Shown here: piece after piece, positions 1 through 9,555 of the stretch
How positions within the stretch are numbered: the stretch's first letter is position 1
How the letters are laid out: every line of letters begins with the position of its first letter
Assembly: GCA_031551355.1 (NCBI GenBank)
Contig: JAVBNT010000010.1
Location: 62,001-126,000 of the forward strand
Direction: 5' to 3'
Length of the DNA: 64,000 bases
DNA from: JAVBNT01 sp031551355
GTDB lineage: Bacteria > Vulcanimicrobiota > CADAWZ01
Program-made: the position numbers and the translations under genes
Notes under the pieces: generated by a model
Database searches by the model: none
What the model saw: the letters and a program-made list of their open reading frames with translations, nothing else
Told to the model about the DNA's origin: nothing

Positions 1-524
1 GAATAGAAGAAGCGCTCCGACTGGGCAACCATAAGGAAGTCGGCCTTTTTGCCAACTCAGTAACCGTTGCCAGCGGTGCACATCAGAAAGCTCTGACAAG
101 AATTTCCGGAAATGGCGTAAGAATAGTCGGACAGGCCTGCCCTAAACTCGTTCCGCTGGTGGAAAACGGACAGCTTGCCTGCAGTGAAGCCGACATTGCC
201 GTCAAAGAATATCTGAACACAATAAGCAATTCAAATGCAGATACGCTGATCCTGGGTTGCACACATTATCCTTTCCTTGAAGACACAATAAAAAAGATTG
301 CCGGAGACGGACTTAAGATTATAAATCCGGCACACCTCACGGCAAGAACCCTGCAGGCGCTGCTTACTGAAAAAGGCCTGCTCAATCCCAGGGGAACAGC
401 AGTAAACCACCGTTATTTTGTAAGCGGAGACCCGGAAAAATTCAGGATCCTCGGCTCCTCATTGCTCGGCAAAAATATTGACAGAGTTGAGACTTCGAAA
501 ATCACGCTAACGGTTGCCGTTTAA
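1..524 (+). CDS. murI: Glutamate racemase, C-terminal part (5' end outside window)
   Basis: Glutamate racemase converts L-glutamate to D-glutamate for peptidoglycan precursors in the cytoplasm. The frame is open from base 3 and has no start in the window, so about the last 173 residues are present. The motif LGCTHYPFL holds the second catalytic cysteine of the family, and the upstream segment VASGAHQKAL matches the family pattern around T/S-x-x-S-G-A-Y. The protein ends at a TAA stop with a normal-looking C-terminus. Nothing directly downstream is co-transcribed, because a 700-base non-coding stretch follows. The identification is confident; only the 5' part is missing. Confidence 0.88.
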   Translation, partial: IEEALRLGNHKEVGLFANSVTVASGAHQKALTRISGNGVRIVGQACPKLVPLVENGQLACSEADIAVKEYLNTISNSNADTLILGCTHYPFLEDTIKKIAGDGLKIINPAHLTARTLQALLTEKGLLNPRGTAVNHRYFVSGDPEKFRILGSSLLGKNIDRVETSKITLTVAV

Positions 525-1231
525 ACAAAAAACAACTTTGCGATAGCCTTGAAACGTTTCAAACTGACTTCCCTCCGTTGTTTTCGCACAAGCCATTCAT
601 ACATGATGAAAATGCTGTGTATTCTATTTATCCTTTGCTGCAAAATAGCTTTGTTTTGCCACAGGGTTACTCTCTCCTAAAAGCCTTTAAACTTGTTTAG
701 CCCGATCTGGGCTAAAGTTCGATTATTTGTTAACAAGTAACTGATTAGCAGGCTAAACTATGCATAAAATAAGTCGCTTTTTTACGCATAGTATTAAGTA
801 ATTCTTCCCTTTCAACTGAATTTTTTGTCCATTGCAGCTCGCTTGAGCTTGATAATACCATTAAAACACCACCCGTGAAGAGATACACAAAATGTGTTTT
901 TCTCATTATCTGGGCATTTGACTTTTGTAAAGACTCTTGGCATAATTTCTTAACATAATCATGATGGTATTAAAAAATATGACTATTTTTTCTCTATTTA
1001 TAGTATATTTTGACTTACCCCGATGATGTTGGGCGGATATCCGCCGAGTGTTAAGCAAAAAATATATGAAAACTCAGGATTTATAACAGTATAACACCAG
1101 AATTAACTCTGCAAACCACCTATTTTATGAGTCAAAAGTTATTGACAAGCCAACAATATTTTACAAAAGGATATTCTATAATTATGTATAAAAAATACAA
1201 ACGAACAATTTCCAGTTTAAGGAGAAATAAT
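525..1231. other. Long non-coding spacer after murI
   Basis: About 700 bases without a convincing gene. It is AT-rich and holds short open frames only. The open frame of the next gene extends back to 1127, but that part has no ribosome binding site. A 14-base perfect palindrome sits at 549-562 and is listed separately. I see no clear intrinsic terminator, tRNA or riboswitch. Confidence 0.5.
549..562. promoter_or_regulatory. Perfect palindrome resembling a LacI-family operator
   Basis: The sequence TTGAAACGTTTCAA is a perfect 14-base palindrome with the central CG typical of LacI-family operators. It lies 25 bases after the murI stop and far from the next start at 1232, so its regulatory role is doubtful and it may be chance. 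Confidence 0.25.
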
Positions 1232-2350
1232 ATGTTTAAAAGCCTCTGCATGATAATTTTGTTTGTCACGCTATTTTACACCGGCGCGTTTGCCAAATGT
1301 AAACTGGACAAGGAGGATTTTAAATTAGGGCCCTTTCAAGTGGGAGATACTTGGAATCTGCCGCTAGCGGAAAAACATCTGGGACCATTGGACGAAGAAG
1401 GTGGATCAGCTACGGATTTTTTCTTACTGGGTGAAGATGGTAATGCTGATTTTATTTATCTGATAGGAGAAAAGTCTGTCTCACAATTTATTTTCCAAAG
1501 TGACGATATTAGGGTAATGGACAACCGCATCAGACAAATCTTTACAACAAATCCTCAAATGGAAACGTCAAGAAAAATCCGAGTTGGGGACTCTTATGAA
1601 CAATTGAAAAAGGCATACAAACTTGCTCCGGACCTAGTCAAGGCGCTGGACAGTCATATAGGAAATAAGGCTACAAGTGACCAAATGTACCGCGGTGAAA
1701 ATCAGTTTCTCAAGGTTTCCAGCGGCGATGCAGAAATGGTTTTGCTAGGTATGTATATGGATATCAACGCGCAAAGATATCAACTATCCATACTCATTGA
1801 GCGCCAAAGCGGTGAAATTCATTCATTGGGTATCATGCTAGCAGACATACGTAGCGATGAAGACATCAACAATGTCATTTTGAATTATCAAGCAGAAACA
1901 ATTGCCGATGAAGATCTGCAAATCGGACCTTTTAAAATTGGCGGAAAATGGGATGAGGCGGCATATCAGAAAGCGGTTAAACTGTTTGGGCAAGAGATCA
2001 AGATATTTGAAGATGGAGACGATGTCTTTTGTTTTATGACCGAGGACAACAAAGCACAAAAATATCACACTGTCATCCTAACAAAAGGTAAAAAAGTCAT
2101 CATAAACATTATACTGGAAAATCCGCAGGCAACAATCGCCACAAGCAAAGGACTGAAAATAAACGATCCGTTCTCCAAGGCGGTTGAACTCTATGGCCAG
2201 CCGACAACAAAAGGGAGGTTTGATGAAGAAAATAATCGCGTCAGCTACCTCTACGGCAACGATCACAAAGGAATGATTCTTACCGTAGAAAATGGAAAAA
2301 TAACCCGTATTCAAGTCTATAATGGGGTCCTCAGAAATCTCCGGATATAA
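1232..2350 (+). CDS. Secreted protein with two internal GPF-x(I/V)G-x-x-W repeats, unknown function
   Basis: Predicted 372-residue exported protein. The start is taken at 1232, where AAGGAG lies about 7 bases upstream and the product begins with a signal peptide (MFKSLCMIILFV, cleavage after GAFA); the longer frame from 1127 lacks both. The mature protein has an internal duplication: LGPFQVGDTWN near residue 28 and IGPFKIGGKWDE near residue 230 each begin a half of about 180 residues. Acidic and glycine positions recur in both halves (for example RVGDSYEQLKKAY and KINDPFSKAVELYG, each a G/N-D-x-x-x-x-hydrophobic pattern). I do not recognise the family. A periplasmic or surface ligand-binding role is possible but unproven. 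Confidence 0.7.
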   Translation: MFKSLCMIILFVTLFYTGAFAKCKLDKEDFKLGPFQVGDTWNLPLAEKHLGPLDEEGGSATDFFLLGEDGNADFIYLIGEKSVSQFIFQSDDIRVMDNRIRQIFTTNPQMETSRKIRVGDSYEQLKKAYKLAPDLVKALDSHIGNKATSDQMYRGENQFLKVSSGDAEMVLLGMYMDINAQRYQLSILIERQSGEIHSLGIMLADIRSDEDINNVILNYQAETIADEDLQIGPFKIGGKWDEAAYQKAVKLFGQEIKIFEDGDDVFCFMTEDNKAQKYHTVILTKGKKVIINIILENPQATIATSKGLKINDPFSKAVELYGQPTTKGRFDEENNRVSYLYGNDHKGMILTVENGKITRIQVYNGVLRNLRI

Positions 2351-2381
2351 TTTTAAAAACAATAAAATTACAACTTTTGAG

Positions 2382-2406
2382 AGGTTCATTTTACGAGCAT
2401 GAACCT
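2382..2406 (+). terminator. Stem-loop after the repeat-containing secreted protein
   Basis: AGGTTCAT and ATGAACCT form a perfect 8-base inverted repeat around a 9-base loop, 31 bases after the stop at 2350. There is no clear T-run after it, so it could be a weak terminator or an mRNA 3' stabiliser. Confidence 0.4.
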
Positions 2407-2410
2407 TGAA

Positions 2411-2545
2411 TAATTATTCAAACGAATTTCTCTGGACGAGCTCTGCAGTAATCTCTTTGCGCCGGCAGGAATAGATTTTCATGTGATTACTGCGGGCAAA
2501 AAAGAGTATTACAATTCTATTATTGGCAGCGGCGACGGTGTTTAG
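2411..2545 (+). pseudogene. Possible gene remnant (about 44 codons)
   Basis: An open stretch ending in TAG at 2543-2545 reads like protein (it contains LFAPAGIDFHVITAGKKEYY) but lacks a start codon and a ribosome binding site. It may be the degenerate 3' end of a lost gene. The alternative is a chance open frame; I cannot name a family. Confidence 0.22.
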
Positions 2546-2636
2546 GGATGCTTTTCAGGAAACCGGCCGCCGTGATACTTACAATCCGATAAGTTGCTTT
2601 TGTGCTGAAAAATATTCGCGGCAGCCAATAACATTT

Positions 2637-3125
2637 TTACAGCGGGCAGGAAATTTTTCGTGAATAACCGTTTTTTAATTTTGCAAATTGCAACATAACT
2701 TTATCCAATCCTACCACCTTTTCCAGCCCTGTAATCAGCCACCCATTTTTCAGATAAAACTGAACGGCAGATACATTTCCCTGAAATGTCTGCAAATGGA
2801 TTTTATTAAACGCCGAAAAAAGCTTTTCTTCTATTTTTGCTAACAATAATGAACCATAACCTCTATTTTGAAATGGTACGTCAATCATAACCAAATGCAG
2901 GACTTCATCATTTGTTATGACAAAACCGATTGTTCTCTCATCATAAATCATAAGCATGCAATTATCAAAGCCATCATCAATTTCTTTGTCCGACATGCCG
3001 CCTTCCATAAAAGCTGTAGCCGCATCTACACCTAAAAACGGCACATAATTTTTAAATACGACACGCTTGGCAATATCTTTTAAGTTTTGCAGATCATTTT
3101 CTGCTGCCTGTCTGAAATAAACCAA
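2637..3125 (-). CDS. GNAT-family N-acetyltransferase
   Basis: A 162-residue cytoplasmic acetyltransferase of the GCN5-related family, which moves acetyl from acetyl-CoA to an amine. It opens with the typical FRQAAENDLQNL strand-helix. The acetyl-CoA-binding motif A is seen as VPFQNRGYGSLLLAKIEE (the Q/R-x-x-G-x-G/A pattern), followed by the C-terminal segment NVSAVQFYLKNGWLITG. The likely start is TTG with GAGG 7 to 8 bases upstream. It stands alone and its substrate cannot be told from sequence; family members acetylate proteins, antibiotics, polyamines and more. Confidence 0.8.
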   Translation of the reverse strand: MVYFRQAAENDLQNLKDIAKRVVFKNYVPFLGVDAATAFMEGGMSDKEIDDGFDNCMLMIYDERTIGFVITNDEVLHLVMIDVPFQNRGYGSLLLAKIEEKLFSAFNKIHLQTFQGNVSAVQFYLKNGWLITGLEKVVGLDKVMLQFAKLKNGYSRKISCPL

Positions 3126-3319
3126 CTATAGTCCTCACTATTAGTCAAATGTTACCCGGTCCTTATGCATAATATCACGCATTAATAAAGCAAAAATACT
3201 GATTTAAGGTATCTAAAAGCAAACGGCATATCTTGACGCAAAGGATCCGCACTGCTGTTTTATGGCCGCCCATACAACAATGCAGACACCGGGCGCAATT
3301 GCCCGCGCAGCTCAAAGAA

Positions 3320-3997
3320 CTATTTTTTTTCTTCCATTGGCTTGGCAATAAACCCCTTCTTAAGTGAGCACTGGAAAATTGAATAACCATGAACCGAAGG
3401 CTCCGGACAGCTTACAAGCAGATCGTCTTTCCTAAGTTCTATCGTATAGGGTTTGCCGCATTTAGGACAAAGAGGCAGCCCTTTTACATAATCAGGAACA
3501 AGTTGCTTTATGTCGGAAGGAAGCTTCTTTTCTTTCTCCTGAAATGATTTTACAGCCATAATCAGACCGCTCATATATTTACTGCATAAATCCGTCTTGG
3601 CAACAGAGCTGATCCTTCTGGCTACCTGATCCATCCAGGCCCAAGGGACGGAAGACAATTCGATCTTATCTGTTCCATAGAGTGAGGCATCCGGCACCGA
3701 CAGTTTATAAGACTTTAAGTCTTTGGAAGAGGAATAGACAAAATCTTTTCCCGAAGCCGGATCTTTGGGAAAAAGGATCTTATCCGACTCTTTCTTTATA
3801 TCGCTGTTGAAAATACTGTCAAGATCTTCAAGAGTCCGCGGATAATCACCGGTACTCATATAATAAAATTCCAGATAAGACTGAATACGGCTCATAAGCG
3901 ACATACAGTCAACCAACGGGGACTTATTCTCCTGAGCAAACAGGACTACAGGTGTAAAAAGAAACAAAAAACAGATACATAAAATTACTTTTTTCAT
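3320..3997 (-). CDS. Secreted protein with C-terminal Cys pairs, unknown function
   Basis: A 225-residue exported protein. The frame can be read from a GTG at 4009, but that GTG lies inside the Shine-Dalgarno sequence GAGGTGG, so ATG at 3997 is the better start; it gives a clean signal peptide (MKKVILCICFLFLFTPVVLFA). The mature part has LEFYYMSTGDYPRTLEDL and a second related segment, VKSFQEKEKKLPSDIKQL. Both resemble the pattern of an N-terminal helix followed by a short P-x-x-L-x-x-L motif found after the methylated helix in pseudopilin-like proteins. LCPKCGKPY gives a CxxC pair. Function is unknown; a link to type II secretion or pilins is only a guess because the N-terminal pilin motif is absent. 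Confidence 0.62.
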   Translation of the reverse strand: MKKVILCICFLFLFTPVVLFAQENKSPLVDCMSLMSRIQSYLEFYYMSTGDYPRTLEDLDSIFNSDIKKESDKILFPKDPASGKDFVYSSSKDLKSYKLSVPDASLYGTDKIELSSVPWAWMDQVARRISSVAKTDLCSKYMSGLIMAVKSFQEKEKKLPSDIKQLVPDYVKGLPLCPKCGKPYTIELRKDDLLVSCPEPSVHGYSIFQCSLKKGFIAKPMEEKK

Positions 3998-4165
3998 AAA
4001 AAATACCACCTCATAATAAAAAATAAGACACTGTATTGTGTCTGAAAAGTCAGGGCAAAAAATATTTTATAGTTAAGAACAGATTATACTAAAAACAAAG
4101 GCAATAAATCATGTCAGGAGCTATAGTAACGTCAAAAAAATAATGCTCATTTCAGTTTTAATTTA

Positions 4166-4199
4166 TGGATACCCGCCGGAGTTTATCCTCGTGAAAACG
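4166..4199 (+). repeat. Dispersed repeat, copy 1
   Basis: A 34-base block starting with TGGATACCC and ending in CTCGTGAAAACG. It recurs in reverse complement at 39221-39254 with one internal mismatch. Two copies 35 kb apart, both in spacers, suggest a dispersed intergenic repeat. Confidence 0.65.
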
Positions 4200-4339
4200 C
4201 AATGTCATCAGGCTAAATGTTCTTTTTCTTATTAAGAGGATACTTAGCCGCTCTATTTTTCACAACTCCTAGGGAAAGACCCGTTAAGAAAGACTATTCT
4301 TGGATCGTGTAAAAATTGTGTGGTTAATTTGTTCTACCC

Positions 4340-4420
4340 GTCATTGCGAGCCTGTAAGGCGTGGCAATCCAGGCAATTATTTTTCTGGATTGCTTCGTCG
4401 GCTGCCTCCTCGCAATGACA
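4340..4420. repeat. CATTGCGAG hairpin repeat, copy 1
   Basis: An 81-base palindromic block beginning CGTCATTGCGAGCC and ending CTCGCAATGACA, with an inner inverted repeat GGCAATCCAG / CTGGATTGC. The same block recurs at 4779-4860, and the flanks (TTAAAACCTTAAC on the right) are also shared. This type of hairpin repeat is common between genes in many unrelated bacteria. Confidence 0.75.
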
Positions 4421-4671
4421 AAAATGGTAAAAATCGAGATTTAAAACCTTAACTAGCCTGGTTTCCGGCTTAGCCTGATGACATTGCGTGAAAACGGGGA
4501 TCTGGATGACATCCTTATCGCAATTGAATTGTTATAGATTTTTTGATATTACTATAACAATCCATATTTTATATAAACCGTTAAAAATAGGTCGCTCAAT
4601 TGTGTCAATAGGCTAAGGCAAATCGAATTTCGAGAGCGAGGCGTAGCGTGACTCAATGTAATTAAGTTAAG

Positions 4672-4735
4672 AGAAGAGGAGAACACAGAGAGGTTTAACT
4701 GGCATTTATCCTCCGTGGCCTCTGTGAGAAACCAT
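4672..4735. repeat. CACAGAG-type inverted repeat
   Basis: The block has AACACAGAGAG on one side and CTCCGTGGCCTCTGTGAGAA on the other, forming an imperfect inverted repeat. A related block occurs at 42058-42176. This is a dispersed intergenic repeat; I see no coding capacity. Confidence 0.5.
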
Positions 4736-4778
4736 TCTTGAATTATGAAAAAAATTACGCGATTAATTCGCTCCACTC

Positions 4779-4860
4779 GTCATTGCGAGCCTGTAAGGCG
4801 CGGCAATCCAGGCATTTGTTTTTCTGGATTGCTTCGTCGGTAGCCTCCTCGCAATGACAA
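4779..4860. repeat. CATTGCGAG hairpin repeat, copy 2
   Basis: Second copy of the block at 4340-4420, with the same outer CGTCATTGCGAGC / GCAATGAC arms and inner GGCAATCCAG / CTGGATTGC arms and only a few differences. The two copies lie 439 bases apart in direct orientation, which makes the intervening DNA prone to recombination. Confidence 0.75.
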
Positions 4861-4894
4861 GGATCGTAAAAACGATAATTTAAAACCTTAACTT

Positions 4895-4970
4895 AATGAC
4901 ATTAAGCGTGACTACGTTGAGCGAGCGAATTATTCGGTTTGACGACGCATATTGATACAATTCAGTGCCT
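4895..4970. repeat. Partial copy of MITE-like palindromic element, downstream of rpoD
   Basis: Contains ACGTTGAGCGAGCGAATTAT followed by CGGTTTGACGACGCA, closely matching the inner right arm of the full elements at 29911-30161. It ends a few bases before the rpoD stop codon region. Only one arm is clearly preserved. Confidence 0.5.
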
Positions 4971-4976
4971 TCAGTA

Positions 4977-6545
4977 TTATTGGCCCATCCAGTAGTCTTT
5001 AAGCCATCTACTCCTGGTAGGATGGCGCAGTTTTCTCAAAGCTTTTGCCTCAATCTGCCTGATACGCTCCCTGGTAACACCGAACTCCTGGCCAACTTCC
5101 TCAAGAGTCCTCGGGCGGCCGTCTTCAAGGCCAAAGCGCAGCTGCAGAACCTTTTTCTCCCTGGGAGTAAGATTTTGCAACACATCTTCCATCTTTTCCC
5201 TTAAAAGGAGTGATGACGCAGCCTCAGCCGGAGCAACGGCATCCGAATCCTCAATAAAGTCGCCAAGATGAGAATCTTCTTCTTCACCGATAGGCGTTTC
5301 CAGAGATATAGGCTCCTGCGCAACTTTCATAATCTCCCTGACACGCTCAACCGCATAACGTTCGCGCCTGGCGATCTCTTCCTGAACAAGCTCGTTATCC
5401 ATAGGAAGATCAGTATTATTCATTCTGGAGATCTGCAGTCTGACCTCTTCCCTGTCAAGCGGGAACATCTCTCTTGTGATCTCCTCTACAGAAGGATCAC
5501 GGCCATGTTCCTGCAGCAAATGCCTGGAAACTTTAATAAGCCTGTTGATCGTTTCAACCATATGCACAGGAATCCTGATTGTCCTGGCCTGATCGGCAAG
5601 CGCCCTTGTGATCGCCTGGCGAATCCACCATGTAGCATAAGTACTGAACTTATACCCTTTACGGTGATTAAACTTTTCAACAGCCCTGATCAAGCCAAGA
5701 TTACCCTCCTGAATCAAATCAAGAAAAAGCATTCCGCGGCTGACATATTTTTTAGCAATACTGACAACAAGCCTCAAATTAGCTTCTATCAGCGAACGCT
5801 TGGATTTAATACCCTGAAATCTTATATCTTCCAATGCGGAAATAAAAGCAAGCGTTGCCACATCTTCATCATTATGCGGCAAAAGGGAATCTTTATATTC
5901 CTGAATGGCCGACATCCACAGATCATATACCTGCTTACTCTCTTCAAGCAGGTTCAGGCGCTCTTCCGGAAAGTTTGCATTTAAACGTACGTGCTTAACC
6001 CTCTCAAGTAAGAGTTCTTCTTCCGTAAGCTCCGAAAAATCGCCGCCCTTAGCTTCTTCGTCCGCAGCAAATTCAGGTTCTGGACATCTGAGTTTATTAC
6101 ATAGTGAATACCTGCTCCGAAGGTTTTCATAAACAATATCCCATATCTCATTAACCATGACGAGTCTGCGGTCTGCCGTCTCGCCTTCCTCTATCTGGCG
6201 GGCCAACTCCGTCTCCTCTTCCTGCGACAAAAGGGAAACCCTGCCGATCTCTTTAAGGTACATCCTTACGGGATCATCAAGCGACACACCTCCGGCTAAA
6301 GCTTCTTCCTCTTCTGAAAAATCAACTTCCGGGAGTTCAGGCTCCTTAACCTCAACAATCTCTATGCCTTCAGCAGCAAAGCGTTCGAGCAGCTCTTCAA
6401 GCTGTTCCGGACTAACGTCCTCTTTGTTGTAAAAGACATCAACAATCTCTTCATAGGTTAAAACGCCTTTTTTACGACCCTCTTCGAGTAGTTTTTTTAC
6501 TTCCGGGGTGAGATCACCACTCTCTGGCATCTTTTCCTTCCTCAT
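4977..6545 (-). CDS. rpoD: RNA polymerase primary sigma factor (sigma-70/RpoD)
   Basis: This 522-residue protein is the housekeeping sigma factor that directs RNA polymerase to promoters. An acidic region 1.1-like N-terminus runs to about residue 88. Region 1.2 follows ([16 protein letters not shown], residues 92-107), then region 2 ([20 protein letters not shown] and the -10 recognition helix, residues 252-325), region 3, and region 4.2 with the helix-turn-helix [15 protein letters not shown] (residues 489-503). Region 3 carries roughly 30 extra residues (around 375-405, [19 protein letters not shown]) before the usual [19 protein letters not shown]. The start overlaps the dnaG stop as ATGA, which predicts translational coupling; a second in-frame ATG six codons in is an alternative start. 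It is the last gene of dgt-dnaG-rpoD. Confidence 0.97.
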   Translation of the reverse strand: MRKEKMPESGDLTPEVKKLLEEGRKKGVLTYEEIVDVFYNKEDVSPEQLEELLERFAAEGIEIVEVKEPELPEVDFSEEEEALAGGVSLDDPVRMYLKEIGRVSLLSQEEETELARQIEEGETADRRLVMVNEIWDIVYENLRSRYSLCNKLRCPEPEFAADEEAKGGDFSELTEEELLLERVKHVRLNANFPEERLNLLEESKQVYDLWMSAIQEYKDSLLPHNDEDVATLAFISALEDIRFQGIKSKRSLIEANLRLVVSIAKKYVSRGMLFLDLIQEGNLGLIRAVEKFNHRKGYKFSTYATWWIRQAITRALADQARTIRIPVHMVETINRLIKVSRHLLQEHGRDPSVEEITREMFPLDREEVRLQISRMNNTDLPMDNELVQEEIARRERYAVERVREIMKVAQEPISLETPIGEEEDSHLGDFIEDSDAVAPAEAASSLLLREKMEDVLQNLTPREKKVLQLRFGLEDGRPRTLEEVGQEFGVTRERIRQIEAKALRKLRHPTRSRWLKDYWMGQ

Positions 6546-8299
6546 TTCCTTCCCTTAAAATATTGATACAGTCGCTGGTATTCTATAAAACGCTCGTCAT
6601 CATGACCCATATCATTCTTTAAAAGCGCAGCCTCCACCTCTTTTTTAAGTTCCTGGAGGCGGGAGAGCATCTTATTATCACGTATTTTCAATAAAAGTTC
6701 ATCAACCAGCTCACAGGCAGCAACTTCGGATGTTACCTGCAAATTTTCAGACATGACTAATTCCATTATTTTATTGATTAGTCCTTCCTCATTTGCATAT
6801 CCGGAAAAATCCTCTGCGGAAATTTCTTCTTTCGGGGCGATTGAAAACAATATTTCATATATTCTTCTAAGCCGCTCATCCCCGATATCAGCCAGTGACA
6901 ACGATTCCCCCACCCTGGCGATAACCATTGGATACTGAAAAATAACTTCCAATATTTTTTCTTCCGGTGTGGATATTTTCGACTTCGGCTGGAAAACAGG
7001 CGAATCATAACCATACGGCCGGCCCTTCAGCATGCTGCGAAGCACAGTTTCGGAGACGTCAGCCTCTTCAGAAATTCTCTTAATATACTCCGCAATGATT
7101 ACAGGATCCTTCATTTTAGCGATAACCGCCATAACTTCTTTTACAAAAACAGATTTTCCGGCGGGAGTTGAAAGATCGTTCAGTTCCCTTTGCACGGATA
7201 TATGATAATCAATTATGTCAAGTGAATTTTCTATAATGGCAATCATCGGCCCGGCACCTTTTTGATGCAGAAATGAATCGGGATCATTACCAGCTTCAAG
7301 CACGGCAACCTTAGGAGCAATACCCGCCGACTGGAATATATCAAGCCCCTTGCCGGCTGCTATCCTGCCGGCACCGTCCGCATCATAGGCCAGAACAGCA
7401 TTGCCGCAGAACTTACGCAGTAAATGGGCCTGGGAAGAAGTCAGTGAAGTCCCCAAGGAGGCGACGGCATTCGTTATTCCATACTGCCAAAGGGCAATTA
7501 AATCAAAATAGCCCTCAACAAGAACAGCGCTGTCCGCTTTCACAATCGCCTGTTTTGTCAAATTAAGGCCAAAAAGATGGTCGCTTTTGCGATAAACCGG
7601 AGTTTCCGGCGAATTTATATATTTAGGACCGGAATCATCTAGAATACGTCCGCCCATGGCGATAAAACGCCCCATATGATCGAGAATCGGTATTGTTATA
7701 CGGTTACGGAAGTAATCACTCAAACTGCCGTCCTCCCAGCGCGATACCATTCCTGATTTAAAAAGATGCTCCGGATCAAAACCCTTGCTTTCCAGAAAAT
7801 GACAAAGATTTGTCCTGCCGGATGGGGCATACCCAAGACCGAATCTCCTTATGGAGGAATCGGAAAGACCTCTTTTACGCAGATATTCAAGGGCATCTTT
7901 TCCGGACGAAGAAAAAAGCCGTTCATGGTAAAAAACCGCAGACTCTCTTATTGCAGACTTAAGATCCTCACGCAACCGGTAATCGGCACTTTTCTGGGCA
8001 TCAAGTTCAATTGTTACGCCAGCCTTACCCGCAAGGTAGTTAAGCGCATCCGTAAAAGTCATATTTTCAATTTTCATTATAAAACTGAACAGATTGCCGC
8101 CGGCACCGCAGCCAAAGCAATGCCAGAATCCCTTGTCCGGATTTACCGACAGCGACGGGTCCTTATCGTTATGAAACGGGCATACCGCCGCAAACCTGCG
8201 TCCAACCTTGCGCAATTGTATATATTCGGATACGACATCTTCTATACGGAGCTTTTTTAATACTTCCTCAGTCTGATCTTTGAAATCGTTAGGAGTCAT
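6542..8299 (-). CDS. dnaG: DNA primase
   Basis: DnaG makes the RNA primers for chromosome replication. With the start at 8299 the protein has 585 residues. The N-terminal zinc-binding domain shows [13 protein letters not shown] then [10 protein letters not shown] (a C-x2-H...C-x2-C pattern, residues about 37-64). The Toprim catalytic core follows, with [12 protein letters not shown] (the catalytic Glu) and [10 protein letters not shown] (the DxD metal site) near residues 255-310. The C-terminal part is helical and poorly conserved, as expected for the helicase-binding domain. ATG at 8299 overlaps the dgt stop as ATGA, so it is preferred over the in-frame ATG at 8314, which lies inside dgt. 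The rpoD start overlaps its own stop in the same way. Confidence 0.96.
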   Translation of the reverse strand: MTPNDFKDQTEEVLKKLRIEDVVSEYIQLRKVGRRFAAVCPFHNDKDPSLSVNPDKGFWHCFGCGAGGNLFSFIMKIENMTFTDALNYLAGKAGVTIELDAQKSADYRLREDLKSAIRESAVFYHERLFSSSGKDALEYLRKRGLSDSSIRRFGLGYAPSGRTNLCHFLESKGFDPEHLFKSGMVSRWEDGSLSDYFRNRITIPILDHMGRFIAMGGRILDDSGPKYINSPETPVYRKSDHLFGLNLTKQAIVKADSAVLVEGYFDLIALWQYGITNAVASLGTSLTSSQAHLLRKFCGNAVLAYDADGAGRIAAGKGLDIFQSAGIAPKVAVLEAGNDPDSFLHQKGAGPMIAIIENSLDIIDYHISVQRELNDLSTPAGKSVFVKEVMAVIAKMKDPVIIAEYIKRISEEADVSETVLRSMLKGRPYGYDSPVFQPKSKISTPEEKILEVIFQYPMVIARVGESLSLADIGDERLRRIYEILFSIAPKEEISAEDFSGYANEEGLINKIMELVMSENLQVTSEVAACELVDELLLKIRDNKMLSRLQELKKEVEAALLKNDMGHDDERFIEYQRLYQYFKGRK

Positions 8300-9351
8300 A
8301 GACGGTTTTCCCATACTTTCGGCACAAAAATATCTTCATAGGCATAAATTGCAAAAGGATCGCTCATGCCTGATATATAATCACAAATCCTTCTCGGCAG
8401 TGAATCACCCGGCACAATGTTGGCCTCAGGAAGTTCGCAGGGGTTGTCAATAAAATACTTAAACATCGTTTCAATCATCCGCCTGGCCTTAATCTCTTCC
8501 TGTTTGGCAAGCGAGACATCACTGTAAACCCTCACAAAAAGAAATTCCTTAAGAATGTCTATAACTTCATACATTCCGTCGCTCATGGTTATCTTTTTCA
8601 GCGGATGGCTGGTTTTGATTACATCAGTTATCATCGAACCAATCCGCTGCGACGTTGTGATCCCTACAGCCTGCACAGCATCACGCGGAAGCTCATCGTC
8701 ACTTATAATTCCCGAACGCAAAGCATCATCAATGTCATGGTTCACATATGCCATGCGATCGGCGATACGGACAATCTGCCCTTCTGCCGTCGTCGGAATG
8801 TCCGGTCCTGACATGTTGGCGGAATTTATGTTCTTGCGGCCTTTCGTATGCTTTAAGATGCCGTCCCTGACCTCAAAGGTCAAATTCATTCCCTTGCCGT
8901 TTTCCAAAAAATCTACAACTCTGAGTGACTGCTCGTTGTGTTTAAAGTATTCTCCGGGAGAATATTTTTCCAGCAACCCGTTCAATGCGGTTTCACCTGC
9001 GTGGCCAAAAGGAGCATGACCAAGGTCATGGCCGAGAGCAATCGCCTCAGTAAGGTCTTCGTTAAGACGGAGGGCACGGGCAATGGATCTGGAAATTTGC
9101 GACACTTCAAGCGTATGCGTAAGCCTGGTTCTAAAATAATCTCCTTCAGGTGAAATAAATACCTGGGTCTTATGTTTCAGGCGCCTGAACGCTTTTGAAT
9201 AAAGAATACGGTCGCGATCTCTCTGAAAATCGGTCCTTATATCACATTTTTCTTCTTCTTTCGCACGTCCGGCGGTGTTGACCGCCAAAAAAGCCCAGTC
9301 ATCCAAAAGTTCACGCTCTCTTGATTCATGAAATTGCCTTATCGACTGCAT
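8296..9351 (-). CDS. dgt: Deoxyguanosinetriphosphate triphosphohydrolase-like HD protein
   Basis: A 351-residue HD-domain hydrolase of the dGTPase type, which releases triphosphate from dNTPs and so influences dNTP pools. The N-terminal RDRILYSKAFRRLKHKTQVF and RTRLTHTLEVSQISRSIA segments are typical of the family; the metal-binding HD motif is ALGHDLGHAPFGHAGE. Later segments RIADRMAYVNHDIDDALRSG carry the last metal ligand. It is the first gene of a three-gene operon with dnaG and rpoD, an order known from many bacteria, and its stop overlaps the dnaG start by 4 bases. Enzymatic preference within dNTPs cannot be judged from sequence. Confidence 0.93.
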   Translation of the reverse strand: MQSIRQFHESRERELLDDWAFLAVNTAGRAKEEEKCDIRTDFQRDRDRILYSKAFRRLKHKTQVFISPEGDYFRTRLTHTLEVSQISRSIARALRLNEDLTEAIALGHDLGHAPFGHAGETALNGLLEKYSPGEYFKHNEQSLRVVDFLENGKGMNLTFEVRDGILKHTKGRKNINSANMSGPDIPTTAEGQIVRIADRMAYVNHDIDDALRSGIISDDELPRDAVQAVGITTSQRIGSMITDVIKTSHPLKKITMSDGMYEVIDILKEFLFVRVYSDVSLAKQEEIKARRMIETMFKYFIDNPCELPEANIVPGDSLPRRICDYISGMSDPFAIYAYEDIFVPKVWENRL

Positions 9352-9425
9352 AATTTATTTTTTCTCCGGGGCTGCAATATAATTTTAAGAAAATTAAAAA
9401 ATTTCGCTGCGTTATTTTCGACCAC

Positions 9426-9453
9426 AAAACATACAAAGTCCTTGTTATGTTTT
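9426..9453. promoter_or_regulatory. Inverted repeat upstream of dgt
   Basis: AAAACATACAA and TTGTTATGTTTT form an 11-base arm pair with one bulged base around a 5-base loop. It lies 75-100 bases upstream of the dgt start on the non-coding side of the ppdK terminator, so it may be an operator or leader hairpin for the dgt-dnaG-rpoD operon. I could not assign -35 and -10 boxes with confidence here. Confidence 0.4.
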
Positions 9454-9498
9454 CATAATAAGGGCACAGACCGTAGATAAATCTTATTTTCTCATATC

Positions 9499-9530
9499 AA
9501 AAGGGGCCGCCGTTAACACGACAGCCCCCG
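9499..9530 (-). terminator. Intrinsic terminator of ppdK
   Basis: On the minus strand GGGGGCTGTCG and CGGCGGCCCC pair around a TGTTAA loop and are followed by TTTT, 25 bases after the ppdK stop. This separates ppdK from the dgt operon. Confidence 0.75.
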
Positions 9531-9555
9531 TTTGTTAATGAATTACCTGCAAAAA

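Larger units (their letters stand above)
3998..4976. other. Repeat-rich spacer upstream of the rpoD 3' end
   Basis: Nearly 1 kb without a gene between two minus-strand genes. It holds one copy of a dispersed GGATACCC repeat, two copies of a hairpin repeat with CGTCATTGCGAGC ends, one CACAGAG-type inverted repeat, and a partial copy of the MITE-like element found near cinA and mutY. Each is listed separately. Short open frames here (for example 4552-4776) run through the repeats and are not genes. Confidence 0.6.

Noticed and set aside
1127..1231. Upstream extension of the first secreted protein
   Set aside because: No Shine-Dalgarno sequence, and it would bury the signal peptide behind 35 charged residues.
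5268..5984. 238-codon plus-strand open frame within rpoD
   Set aside because: Fully antisense to a gene with clear sigma-factor domains; no start signals.
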